A stretch of 64,000 nucleotides of DNA from Saccharothrix luteola (GTDB lineage Bacteria > Actinomycetota > Actinomycetes > Mycobacteriales > Pseudonocardiaceae), in assembly GCF_020859565.1 (NCBI RefSeq), contig NZ_JAJHUO010000021.1:122608-186607 (forward strand), given 5' to 3'. Both the position numbers and the translations under genes were made by a program. The notes beneath the pieces are model-generated. The model saw only the letters and a program-made list of their open reading frames with translations. It was not told the origin of the DNA and did not search any database. Numbering within the stretch: position 1 is the first letter of the stretch; every line of letters starts with the position of its first letter. Shown here one piece after another: positions 8,695 through 16,310 of this stretch.

Positions 8695-8837
8695 TCCACC
8701 CCGCAGCCGGTCAGGTCGCGCACGACCGGGTCACGCTCCGTCGCGTCCGGCGCCCGGAACGTCTCACGCAACGTGAACGCGAACGGCGCCGGACCGTCCA
8801 GCGTCGCGAGCACCCGGCCGATGTTCACCTGCGCCAT
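8691..8837 (-). pseudogene. DUF3291-like gene with internal deletion
   Basis: A 48-codon ORF reads MAQVNIGRVLATLDGPAPFA then FTLRETFRAPDA. The first dozen residues match the usual start of DUF3291 (ABM-superfamily) proteins (MAxVNIGRxxAPLDD). The following GPAPFAFTLRETF matches their usual C-terminal end. Family members are about 150 residues, so roughly 100 central residues are missing while the frame is kept. This looks like a recombination-type internal deletion. The shortened product is unlikely to fold as the parent does. Confidence 0.55.
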
Positions 8838-8887
8838 GTCGTACCCATCCCCGATCACGACCGCACGCCGGACGGGAACATCGACTC

Positions 8888-9682
8888 ATGGGAGATCTCA
8901 CCGAGGTGCGGCGGGTGTACGGGACGGGCGACCTGGCGGCGTTGCCGGTGTTCGCGGGCGGCTTCATCAACTTCGGCTACTGGGCGGGCATCCCGCTGGA
9001 CGGCGGGCTGACCGTCGAGCAGCGGATCGCCTCGCAGGAGGCCCTGTACGACCTGGTCGTGGCCGCGCTGTCGATCGGGCCGGGCGACCGGGTGCTGGAG
9101 GTCGGCTCGGGGCACGGCCTGGGCGCGCGCCGCGTCCTGCGCCGCGGGCCGGCGGTGGTCCGGGGCGTCGACCTGGTGCCGGAGCAGGTCGCGCGGGCGG
9201 CGCGGGCCAACGACGACCCGCGGGTGGCGTTCGTCCGGGGCGCGTGCGACGACCTCCCGTTCCCCGCCGGCTCGTTCGACGCGCTGCTGTCCGTGGAGGC
9301 CGCGCAGCACTTCGAGGACGTCCCGGGGTTCGCGCGCGAGAGCGCCCGCGTGCTCGCGCCGGGCGGCCGGTTCGCCGTCGCCACGTTCTTCACCAGGACG
9401 GATGACGCGCCCGAGCGGCTGGCCGGGTTGCTGAAGACGTTCGCCTCCGGCCTCGACCACGCCCACCGCGTCGACGACGTGGTGCGCGACCTGCGTGGAG
9501 CCGGGTTCGCCGACGTCACCGCCCGCAGCGTCGGCGAGCACGTGTGGCGCGGCCTGGACCGGTGGCTCGAGCTGGGGCCGCGCCCCGACCACTGGGACCG
9601 CAACTGGTTGCGCGCCGTCGAGCAGGGTCTCCTGGACTACTACCTGGTCACCGCGCGGAAGCCGGCAGGATCGGGTGCGTGA
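8888..9682 (+). CDS. SAM-dependent methyltransferase (small-molecule type)
   Basis: A 264-residue class I methyltransferase. The N-terminal helical cap (VYGTGDLAALPVFAGGFINF then GYWAG) is typical of O/C-methyltransferases acting on natural products or lipids. Motif I is VLEVGSGHGLGARRVL (about residues 69-84). It is followed by GVDLVPEQVARA, then FPAGSFDALLSVEAAQHFED at motif IV, then ARVLAPGGRFAVATFF. The gene overlaps the downstream peptidase gene by four bases (GTGA), suggesting translational coupling. The substrate is unknown. Confidence 0.92.
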   Translation: MGDLTEVRRVYGTGDLAALPVFAGGFINFGYWAGIPLDGGLTVEQRIASQEALYDLVVAALSIGPGDRVLEVGSGHGLGARRVLRRGPAVVRGVDLVPEQVARAARANDDPRVAFVRGACDDLPFPAGSFDALLSVEAAQHFEDVPGFARESARVLAPGGRFAVATFFTRTDDAPERLAGLLKTFASGLDHAHRVDDVVRDLRGAGFADVTARSVGEHVWRGLDRWLELGPRPDHWDRNWLRAVEQGLLDYYLVTARKPAGSGA

Positions 9683-11487
9683 CGACGCACCCGACCGCCG
9701 AAGTGCCCGACCCGCTGTTCGCCGACGCCGAGGCCGAAGCCCGCTGGCGGGCCCGCTTCACGGCCCCGCGCGTGAGCCTGCCCGGGTGGGCCGACGACGC
9801 ACCCGACCGCAGCCTGTACCTGTCGAACTCCAGCGGGGTGTGGGAGATCTACGCCTGGGACCGCGCGAGCGACACCCACCGCAAGGTGACCGACCGCCCG
9901 AACGGCACGTCGCACGGCGCGCTCAGCCCCGACGGTGACACGATCTGGTGGTTCGCCGACACCGACGGTGACGAGTTCGGCACGTGGGTCAGCGAGCCGT
10001 TCCAGCCGGGCAGCGACCCGAAGCCCGCGGTGGACGGCGTGCAGGCGGGCTACCCGGCCGGGTTGGAGATCGGGCACGAGGTCGTGGCGGTCGGCACGTC
10101 CACCGACGACGGCACCACCGTGTACGTGGCGCGGGGCGGCGGGCCGGCCGAGGTGATCTACGCGCACGAGAACGACGGCGGCGTGTCGGCGTTGTCCAAG
10201 GACGAGACGCTGGTCGTGCTGTCGCACTCGGAGCACGGCGACAACCGGCACGCGGCCCTGCGCGTAGTCACCCCGTCGGGTGAAAAAGTCGCCGAGAAGT
10301 GGGACGGGCCGGGCAAGGGCCTGGACGCGATCGCGTTCAGCCCGGTGCGGGGCGACAACCGGCTGCTGGTCGGGCACGAGCGGCGCGGCAAGGAGGAGCT
10401 GCTGATCTGGGACGTCGCGGCGGACACCGAGACCGAGGTCGTGGTCGACCTGCCCGGCGAGATCAGCGCCGACTGGTACCCGGACGCGAAGTCGCTGCTG
10501 GTCGTGCACACGTTCCAGGCCCGCAACACGCTGCACCGCTACGACCTGGCCACCGGCGTGCTGCACGCGTTGGACACCCCGCACGGCTCGGTCGGCGGCG
10601 CGAACGTGCGGCCGGACGGCGCCGTGGAGTACTCGTGGTCGTCGGCCGCGCGGCCGGGCGTGGTGCGGGTGCTGGACGTGGACGGCGACGAGCGCGTGCT
10701 GCTGGAGCCGCCCGGCCACAAGGCGCCGCCGTCGGTCGACCTGACCGACGTGTTCGTGGGCGAGGTGCACGCCCTGGTCGCCCGGCCCGCCGGCGCGCCG
10801 GACGGTCCGCTGCCGACGGTGTTCCACCTGCACGGCGGGCCGCACTCGGCGGACGAGGACCGGTTCTCCGCGTACCGCGCGGTGTGGTTGGACGCCGGGT
10901 TCGCCGTGGTGCACGTGAACTACCGCGGGTCCACCGGGTACGGGTCGAAGTGGCGTGACGCGATCGAGGGCCGGCCGGGGTTGACCGAGCTGGAGGACGT
11001 GGCGGCGGTGCACGAGTGGGCCGTCGGGTCCGGTTTCGCCGACCCGGCGAAGTGCGTGGTCAACGGCGCGTCGTGGGGCGGGTACCTGTCGCTGCTGGCG
11101 CTGGGCACGCAGCCGGAGCGGTGGGCGGCCGGTGTCGCGGGCGTGCCGGTGGCCGACTACCTGGCCGCGTACGAGGACGAGATGGAGCCGCTGCGGGCGT
11201 TCGACCGGGCGTTGTTCGGCGGTTCGCCGGAGGAACTGCCCGACCGGTACCGCGAGTGCTCGCCGTTGACGTACGTGGACGCGGTACGCGCGCCGGTGCT
11301 CGTGCTGGCGGGGGAGAACGACCCGCGCTGCCCGATCCGGCAGATCGACAACTACCTGGAGCGGTTGGCGGCGCGGGGGGCGGCTTACGAGGTGTACCGG
11401 TACGACGCCGGGCACGGGTCGCTCGTGGTCGCGGAGACGATCCGGCAGACGGCCGCCGAGGTCGCGTTCGTGCAGCGCGTGCTCTAG
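9679..11487 (+). CDS. S9-family (prolyl oligopeptidase-like) serine peptidase
   Basis: A 602-residue peptidase. The GTG start at 9679 overlaps the upstream stop. The N-terminal half is a beta-propeller-like region rich in D-x-D-x-(T/E) blades (for example LYLSNSSGVWEIYAWDRASD). The C-terminal alpha/beta hydrolase has the oxyanion region HLHGGPHS, nucleophile Ser465 in GASWGGY, Asp548 in AGENDPRC and His579 in DAGHGS. No signal peptide is visible, so it should be cytoplasmic and cleave short peptides, as acylaminoacyl/oligopeptidase relatives do. It is probably co-transcribed with the methyltransferase. Confidence 0.93.
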   Translation: MTTHPTAEVPDPLFADAEAEARWRARFTAPRVSLPGWADDAPDRSLYLSNSSGVWEIYAWDRASDTHRKVTDRPNGTSHGALSPDGDTIWWFADTDGDEFGTWVSEPFQPGSDPKPAVDGVQAGYPAGLEIGHEVVAVGTSTDDGTTVYVARGGGPAEVIYAHENDGGVSALSKDETLVVLSHSEHGDNRHAALRVVTPSGEKVAEKWDGPGKGLDAIAFSPVRGDNRLLVGHERRGKEELLIWDVAADTETEVVVDLPGEISADWYPDAKSLLVVHTFQARNTLHRYDLATGVLHALDTPHGSVGGANVRPDGAVEYSWSSAARPGVVRVLDVDGDERVLLEPPGHKAPPSVDLTDVFVGEVHALVARPAGAPDGPLPTVFHLHGGPHSADEDRFSAYRAVWLDAGFAVVHVNYRGSTGYGSKWRDAIEGRPGLTELEDVAAVHEWAVGSGFADPAKCVVNGASWGGYLSLLALGTQPERWAAGVAGVPVADYLAAYEDEMEPLRAFDRALFGGSPEELPDRYRECSPLTYVDAVRAPVLVLAGENDPRCPIRQIDNYLERLAARGAAYEVYRYDAGHGSLVVAETIRQTAAEVAFVQRVL

Positions 11488-11626
11488 GCGCGGCCGGGCC
11501 GGGTCGGGCGGACCGAGCCGCAGGGCGCGGCCGAGCTGGGCGGACACCGGCCTGCGGGGCGAAGCTGCGCAGGAGTCCCCGCCCAGGGGATCCCTGTTTT
11601 CGATGTTACCGCTGGGGTCCGACATC

Positions 11627-11660
11627 TTCGGGGGCCGCCGGATGTCCGGCGGCCCCCGAA
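11627..11660. terminator. Perfect 15-bp hairpin between convergent genes
   Basis: TTCGGGGGCCGCCGG, loop ATGT, then CCGGCGGCCCCCGAA. It lies between the peptidase (+) and dps (-) stop codons and can serve both transcripts. The rest of 11488-11739 is GC-rich and holds no gene. Confidence 0.75.
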
Positions 11661-11739
11661 AGGTCGGTCGCGTCTCCGCTCGGTCAGGTCGCGGGTCAGG
11701 TCGGCGGGTCAGGCCCGCCGCGCGGCCAGGCAGGGCGGG

Positions 11740-12225
11740 TCAGGCCTGCTGCGCCTGCCACATCCAGTGCGCCTGCTCGAAGTTCTTCGTGATCTCGATC
11801 AGCAGGTCCTGGGTGACGAGGTCGGACTTGTCGGTCTCGTCGATGCGCTTGCGCAGCCGCCCGATCAGCTCGCCCAGCGCCGTGACGACGGCCGCGACGA
11901 CCTCGTCCTCCTTCAGCCACCCGCCGGGGAACTCCGGCACGCCCGAGCCCTCCGCCACGGTCTTCGCCTTGCCGTCCGGCGAGATGCCGAGCGCGGCGGC
12001 CCGTTCAGCCACCTCGTCGGTGTACGTGCGGGCGGTCGTGACGAGTTCGTCCAGCTGGAGGTGGACGCTGCGGAAGTTCTTGCCGACCACGTTCCAGTGC
12101 GCCTGCTTGGCCACCAGGGACATGTCGACCAGGTCGACCAGCGTGGCCTGGAGCACCGCCCCGACCGACGCCTTGTCCGCGTCGGACAGCGGACTGGTGA
12201 TCGGAGACTTCTGCGACTTGCTCAT
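11740..12225 (-). CDS. dps: Dps-family DNA-protection/ferritin-like protein
   Basis: A 161-residue four-helix-bundle protein. The Dps signature lies near residues 38-65 (SLVAKQAHWNVVGKNFRSVH then LQLDELV), carrying the His and Asp/Glu that form the ferroxidase site at subunit interfaces. Dps dodecamers oxidise and store iron using peroxide and coat DNA under stress. The protein ends HWMWQAQQA. It lies next to ohr and an FMN reductase on the same strand, forming an oxidative-stress group. The ATG is preceded by GGAGG. Confidence 0.94.
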   Translation of the reverse strand: MSKSQKSPITSPLSDADKASVGAVLQATLVDLVDMSLVAKQAHWNVVGKNFRSVHLQLDELVTTARTYTDEVAERAAALGISPDGKAKTVAEGSGVPEFPGGWLKEDEVVAAVVTALGELIGRLRKRIDETDKSDLVTQDLLIEITKNFEQAHWMWQAQQA

Positions 12226-12240
12226 GGGTCTGACGCCTCC

Positions 12241-12663
12241 TCAGACGGTGGTCGTGAGGGCCACCTCGATGTTGCCTCGCGTAGCGTTGGAGTAGGGGCA
12301 GATCCGGTGCGCCGCGGCGGCCAGCTGCTCGGCCACGTCCTGCTCGACGCCCGGGATGTGCGCCACCAGCTCGACGGCCAGCTGGAAGCCGCCGCTGCCG
12401 TTGGCGCCGAGGTCGACCTTCGCGGTCACCGACGTCTCGCCGATCTTGACCTTCGCCTGCCGCGCGGCGACCTTCAGCGCGCTGTGGAAGCACGCCGCGT
12501 ACCCGGCCGCGAACAGCTGCTCGGGGTTGGTCCGGTCGCCGCCGGGGCCGCCCAGCTCCTTGGGCGTGGAGAGCTGCTCGTCGATCACGCCGTCGGAGGA
12601 GCGGACCTCTCCGTTGCGACCGTCTCCGACTGCGATGGCTTCCGCGGTGTAGAGCACCTGCAT
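12241..12663 (-). CDS. ohr: Organic hydroperoxide resistance protein (Ohr/OsmC family)
   Basis: A 140-residue thiol peroxidase that reduces organic hydroperoxides. The start MQVLYTAEAI at 12663 is preceded by AAGGAG. Upstream codons in the same frame lack a ribosome site and are not included. Catalytic Cys58 lies in FAAGYAACFHSA and the resolving Cys122 in HRICPYSNATRGN, the two hallmark motifs. It sits 15 bases upstream of dps on the same strand, so the two are probably co-expressed. No OhrR-type regulator is seen beside it. Confidence 0.95.
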   Translation of the reverse strand: MQVLYTAEAIAVGDGRNGEVRSSDGVIDEQLSTPKELGGPGGDRTNPEQLFAAGYAACFHSALKVAARQAKVKIGETSVTAKVDLGANGSGGFQLAVELVAHIPGVEQDVAEQLAAAAHRICPYSNATRGNIEVALTTTV

Positions 12664-12776
12664 CTTCAACGCTCTCCTTCGAGCTGGTGGTCGGGCCCGT
12701 CGATCAGCCCAACACCCGGCCGAAGCCGAACCACACCCGGTCGTGTGGCAGCTCACGCCCCCTCACACGTACCCGC

Positions 12777-13337
12777 TCAGCCCGCCCTCGACACGGCGAA
12801 CTCGGCCACCTGTCGCCCGATCGTGCGGAGTTGGTCGGCGACGGACGGCACCGTGCAGCCGCCTTCCAGGTCGAACTCGACCTCGCGCGAGTTCACCGCC
12901 GCGCCCAGCGGCGTGGGCCAGCCGCGCAGCGCGTGCACGATCGAGCGCAACGCGGTCAGCGTGGTCACCGACGCCTGCCAGCCCTGGGCCGTGGCCACGC
13001 AGCCGACCGCGCGGCCGTCCAGGTAGGGGCGCTCGTCGCCGCGCAGGTCCTCGATGTAGTCCAGGGCGTTCTTGACCAGGCCGGACACCGTGCCGTGGTA
13101 GCCGGGCGAGACCAGCACGACGCCGTCCGCGCCGCGCAGCGCCTCGACCAACCGGTGCGCGTTCTCCGTGCGGTCCGGGATGGCCGGGTCGTAGAACGGG
13201 AGCACCAGGTCGGGCCCGGAGACCTCGACCACCTTCGCGCCCGCGTCCACGGCGCCCTCCAAGGCGATCCTCATCGCGCGCTCGGACTGCGAGTTGGGGC
13301 GGAGGGATCCGCCGATGCCCACCACGGTGACCGTCAT
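12777..13337 (-). CDS. NADPH-dependent FMN reductase
   Basis: A 186-residue flavodoxin-like protein starting MTVTVVGIGGSLRPNSQSER. The GSLRPNSQS segment is the FMN phosphate-binding loop. LVSPGYHGTVSGLVKNALDY (about residues 80-100) is the family signature around the isoalloxazine ring. It probably reduces FMN, quinones or similar acceptors with NAD(P)H. An ATG six codons upstream is possible, but the family consensus supports this start. It is in the oxidative-stress cluster with ohr and dps. Confidence 0.92.
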   Translation of the reverse strand: MTVTVVGIGGSLRPNSQSERAMRIALEGAVDAGAKVVEVSGPDLVLPFYDPAIPDRTENAHRLVEALRGADGVVLVSPGYHGTVSGLVKNALDYIEDLRGDERPYLDGRAVGCVATAQGWQASVTTLTALRSIVHALRGWPTPLGAAVNSREVEFDLEGGCTVPSVADQLRTIGRQVAEFAVSRAG

Positions 13338-13416
13338 GGTGCCCGATCCTGCCACCTGGACCTAACTGGAGGTCCAGTGCTCGCCCCAACCCCTACCGGC
13401 GAGTAACGTACGTCTC

Positions 13417-14484
13417 ATGTCGAAGCTCGCCGAGTCGATCCCCCCCGGTGTCCTGGCCGGTGCCCTGCGCTTCGCGTTCGGCCTGCCCGCGCCGCTGCGC
13501 AGGCTGATCGCCGGCCGTCCCATCACGGTGGACGGCCAGCGGCTGCACCCGGAAGCCCAGCTGCTGCTGAGGTTGCAGCAGCTCAGCGGCGAGGACTGGC
13601 AGACGACCACGCCCGCCGCGAACCGCCTCGCGCTGACCCGCACCAACGCGCTGGTGTGCGGTCCCGTCATCGGTGGCGTGGCGGTGCGCCCGCTGTCGCT
13701 GGACGGCGTCGGCGCGCGGTTCTACGAGCCGACCGGGCTGGCCGCCGGTTCGCCGCTGCTGGTCTTCTACCACGGCGGCGGGTGGGTCAGCGGCGACCTG
13801 GACAGCCACGACAACCTGTGCCGGTTCCTCGCCGTCGAGGGCGGGGTGCGGGTGCTGTCGGCCGACTACCGGCTCGCGCCGGAGCACCCGTTCCCGGCGG
13901 CGGCGGACGACGCGCGGGCGGCGTTCGAGTACGCGGTGGCGCACGCCGATGAGCTCAGGGTCGACCCGCGGCGGATCGCGCTGGGCGGTGACAGCGCGGG
14001 CGGCAACCTGGCGGCCGTCACGGCGTTGCACGCGGGCGAGGTGAAGCCGGTGTTCCTGCTGCTGTTCTACCCGGCGGTGGACGCGTCGGTGCGGCGGCGG
14101 TCGCGGGAGCTGTTCGGCAACGGGTTCTTCCTCACCGACCAGAAGATGGACTGGTTCCTGGACCACTACGCGCCCTCGCGCGACACGCACACCGACCCGC
14201 GGCTGTCGGTGCTGCTGGCGGAGGACTTGAGCGGGCTGCCGCCCACGTACCTGGCGACGGCCGGGTTCGACCCGTTGCGGGACGAGGGCGAGGCGTTCGC
14301 GGAGAAGTTGGCGCGGCAGGGCGTGCCGGTGGTGCTGCGGCGGTACGAGGGGCTGTTCCACGGCTACGCGAACATCCTCGGCGTCGGCGGCGTGTTCCGG
14401 GAGGCGGTCGCGGAGGCGGTCGGGTCGCTGCGCACCGGGTTGGCGCTGGCGAACACGCGGCAGGACATCCCCGAGACCGCGTGA
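13417..14484 (+). CDS. Alpha/beta hydrolase, hormone-sensitive lipase (HSL) family
   Basis: A 355-residue esterase/lipase. The oxyanion motif HGGGW (FYHGGGWVSGDLDSHD) is followed by SADYRLAPEHPFP. The nucleophile Ser193 lies in GGDSAGGNLAA. The acid Asp is in ATAGFDPLRDEG and the His in LFHGYAN. These are the full HSL-family set. An N-terminal helical region (MSKLAESIPPGVLAGALRFA) acts as a cap or membrane-contact segment. It probably hydrolyses short-chain esters; the physiological substrate is unknown. A terminator hairpin follows. Confidence 0.94.
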   Translation: MSKLAESIPPGVLAGALRFAFGLPAPLRRLIAGRPITVDGQRLHPEAQLLLRLQQLSGEDWQTTTPAANRLALTRTNALVCGPVIGGVAVRPLSLDGVGARFYEPTGLAAGSPLLVFYHGGGWVSGDLDSHDNLCRFLAVEGGVRVLSADYRLAPEHPFPAAADDARAAFEYAVAHADELRVDPRRIALGGDSAGGNLAAVTALHAGEVKPVFLLLFYPAVDASVRRRSRELFGNGFFLTDQKMDWFLDHYAPSRDTHTDPRLSVLLAEDLSGLPPTYLATAGFDPLRDEGEAFAEKLARQGVPVVLRRYEGLFHGYANILGVGGVFREAVAEAVGSLRTGLALANTRQDIPETA

Positions 14485-14489
14485 CGCGC

Positions 14490-14517
14490 GGCCGGTCGCC
14501 CGGGTGGGCGACCGGCC
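14490..14517. terminator. Terminator between convergent genes
   Basis: GGCCGGTCGCCC, loop GGGT, then GGGCGACCGGCC, a perfect 12-bp stem five bases after the esterase stop codon and just before the 3' end of the facing gene. Confidence 0.8.
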
Positions 14518-14525
14518 CCTTCAGC

Positions 14526-15242
14526 TCAGTCGCCGCTGCCCGCGGCGCCGCCGGACGCGCCCGCTCCCGCCTGCCCGCCCTCCGGCGTGCCGGCCTCGCC
14601 CCCGCCCTGCGGGACGCCGCCTTCGCCGGGGCCTCCCGTCGTGCCGCCTGCCGACGGTCCGCCGCTCTCGGCGTCGTCCATCGTGGCGTTGAGCTCCGCC
14701 CGGAGCGTGGCGACCTCGTCCTGCACCGACTGGCAGACCTTGATGACGTCGGCGACGGCGGTGTGCACGGTCTCCTCCGCCTCCGCGCCCTCGCCGGTCA
14801 CGTCGTCGAGCCAGCTGCCGTCCAGCACCATCGAGACGGCGGGGTCGGCGTGGGCGGCGATCGCCAGGACCTGGTCGGCCGCGGTGCCGGCGAGCTGGTC
14901 CATCCGCGCGGAGATCCGGTCGACCTCCTTGATCAGCTCCTCCAGCCGCTTGCGCTCGTCGACCAGCGCGTCGAGCTCCTCGGCCATCTCGGCGCGGGCG
15001 GAGTCCGACGCGGACCCCTCTGAGCTCGCCTCGTGCTCGGCGATCGCGGCCTGCTGCTGCTCGATCGCCTTGTCGAGGTCGGCGGCGGCCGTGCGGAGCC
15101 GGTCGACGTAGCCCTGGACCGCCTGCGGGTCGTAGTCGATCTGCCCGATCGCGCCGATCGGGTCGGGCGAGCCGACCGCGCCGGCGGCCTGGGCCAGCCG
15201 CGCGCAGCCGTCCATCGCCTTCCGCAGTGCCGGGTGGGTCAT
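14526..15242 (-). CDS. Coiled-coil protein of a YbaB/WXG100-type cassette
   Basis: A 238-residue protein starting MTHPALRKAMDGCARLAQAA. Residues about 45-130 are strongly helical with heptad-like Leu/Ile/Ala spacing (for example ELDALVDERKRLEELIKEVD). The C-terminal 40-50 residues are Gly/Pro/Ala/Glu-rich and disordered. No enzyme motif, signal peptide or membrane segment is visible. It overlaps the upstream gene by four bases (ATGA), so they are one operon. Similar triads occur in Pseudonocardiaceae near ESX-like secretion proteins. A role as structural or secreted partner is inference; function is unknown. Confidence 0.8.
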   Translation of the reverse strand: MTHPALRKAMDGCARLAQAAGAVGSPDPIGAIGQIDYDPQAVQGYVDRLRTAAADLDKAIEQQQAAIAEHEASSEGSASDSARAEMAEELDALVDERKRLEELIKEVDRISARMDQLAGTAADQVLAIAAHADPAVSMVLDGSWLDDVTGEGAEAEETVHTAVADVIKVCQSVQDEVATLRAELNATMDDAESGGPSAGGTTGGPGEGGVPQGGGEAGTPEGGQAGAGASGGAAGSGD

Positions 15243-15559
15243 CGCAGGCCCTCCCCGGAGCGGTTGACGCCCTCGGCGCTGTCCGCGTCCGACCGGTCGT
15301 ACTCGTCGGCGTCCCGGCGCACCTTGTCGGCGATCTCGGCCAGCCGGTCGCGACGGCGCGCGATCCCGTCCCGCCGGCGCCCGACGATCGCGTCCAGGTC
15401 CGCCGCGAGCCCGGCGCCCGGGCCGGAGACGCCGAACGCGCCGCTCGGGACGGTGGTGTCGCCCAACGAGCTCGCCACCGCGTCCGCGTGGTCGCCCGCG
15501 CGGCGGAACCCGTCGGCGGACCGGCGCATCCGGTCGCTGTCGACCTTGAAACCTGCCAT
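15239..15559 (-). CDS. WXG100/ESX-like small helical protein
   Basis: A 106-residue protein starting MAGFKVDSDRMRRSADGFRR. It is mostly helical with a central Gly/Ser/Pro break (GAFGVSGPGAGLAADLDAIV), the helix-turn-helix hairpin arrangement of ESX type VII substrates. The exact WXG tripeptide is not present, so this is a divergent member (DUF6317/ESX-1-like type). The C-terminus has the YxxxD/E-like text DEYDRSD, which would fit a type VII secretion signal. The ATG is preceded by GGGGGAGG. It is the second gene of the three-gene operon. Confidence 0.75.
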   Translation of the reverse strand: MAGFKVDSDRMRRSADGFRRAGDHADAVASSLGDTTVPSGAFGVSGPGAGLAADLDAIVGRRRDGIARRRDRLAEIADKVRRDADEYDRSDADSAEGVNRSGEGLR

Positions 15560-15585
15560 GACCTCCCCCTTCGCTCCTCTGGCCG

Positions 15586-15888
15586 CTACCGCGCGCCCAG
15601 GTAGTACGAACGCCGCTCCGCCACCAGCTCGCGCGCCTGGCGCTGCGCCTCGGACGCGGCCTGGAGGACCGCGTTCGCCAGCACCTTCGGGTCGACCCGG
15701 CCGACCAGCGTCGCGTTGACCGCGACCTCGACGACCTTGGCCGTGTGGTCGACCCCGATCTCGACCAGGCCGCTGTCGTCGCGGCCGAAGACGACCCGGT
15801 CGGCGAGGTCGCGCTTGAGCGCGAGCCGCGCCTGGTCGAGTCGTTCGGCGCGGGCCGCCAGCTCGTCCAGTGAAGGCTGATCCGTCAT
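15586..15888 (-). CDS. YbaB/EbfC-family protein of the ESX-like cassette
   Basis: A 100-residue protein. The start MTDQPSLDELAARAERLDQA at 15888 was chosen over further upstream codons that lack a ribosome site. The fold pattern is helix-strands-helix: VVFGRDDSGLVEIGVDHTAK, VVEVAVNATLVGRVDPKVLA, then a long helix (NAVLQAASEAQRQARELVAE). This matches the YbaB nucleoid-associated family, though it is divergent from the recR-linked copy at 46.5 kb. Such paralogues often head WXG100 operons in Pseudonocardiaceae. DNA binding is not shown here. Confidence 0.78.
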   Translation of the reverse strand: MTDQPSLDELAARAERLDQARLALKRDLADRVVFGRDDSGLVEIGVDHTAKVVEVAVNATLVGRVDPKVLANAVLQAASEAQRQARELVAERRSYYLGAR

Positions 15889-15980
15889 GCGCACGACCCC
15901 CGATCGGCGGCACGGTGTCCCCGTTCGGACGAAGATCAACCGAGCCTGGTTCCGTTATTCGTTACGGTAATCTGAAGATC

Positions 15981-16217
15981 GTGGGCTACTGGGTGAGGGT
16001 CAGGGTGGGTGACCCGCCACCGCCCCCCATTCCGATCACGGACAGCGAGCCCCGCTGGGTTCGGGCCACCCGGCGCCACGCCGTGGCCGCGCCGCCGCGT
16101 CCCGCCGACGGTGAGGCCGTCGCGGAGTCGGAGACGCGGAAGACGTGGCTGGTGGACTCGTTCGAGCTGGTCGTGCCGCGTTACCCGTGGCAGAAGGGCC
16201 GGGAGACCGGTCCATGA
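15981..16217 (+). CDS. Small hypothetical protein divergent from the YbaB/WXG100 operon
   Basis: A 78-residue protein from a GTG at 15981, starting VGYWVRVRVGDPPPPPIPIT. It has a beta-like start, a Pro-rich stretch, and an end DSFELVVPRYPWQKGRETGP. No domain is recognised. The start is uncertain because no good ribosome site is seen; TACGGTAAT nearby could be a -10 element of a leaderless transcript. A terminator follows directly, which supports a real transcription unit. Confidence 0.45.
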   Translation: MGYWVRVRVGDPPPPPIPITDSEPRWVRATRRHAVAAPPRPADGEAVAESETRKTWLVDSFELVVPRYPWQKGRETGP

Positions 16218-16218
16218 G

Positions 16219-16253
16219 GACAGGGCCGCCCGGACGAATCCGGACGGCCCTGT
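16219..16253. terminator. Strong hairpin terminator
   Basis: GACAGGGCCGTCCGGA-type stem: GACAGGGCCGCCCGGA (16219-16234), loop CGAA, then TCCGGACGGCCCTGTC (one mismatch). It is followed by short degenerate repeats of GTGCAC/GTAGCACTAT up to 16305. It separates the small + strand gene from the convergent catalase gene. Confidence 0.8.
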
Positions 16254-16310
16254 CGGGGTGTGCACTATCAGGGGTGCACAATTCGGGGTAGCACTATTCG
16301 GGTGGCACGG

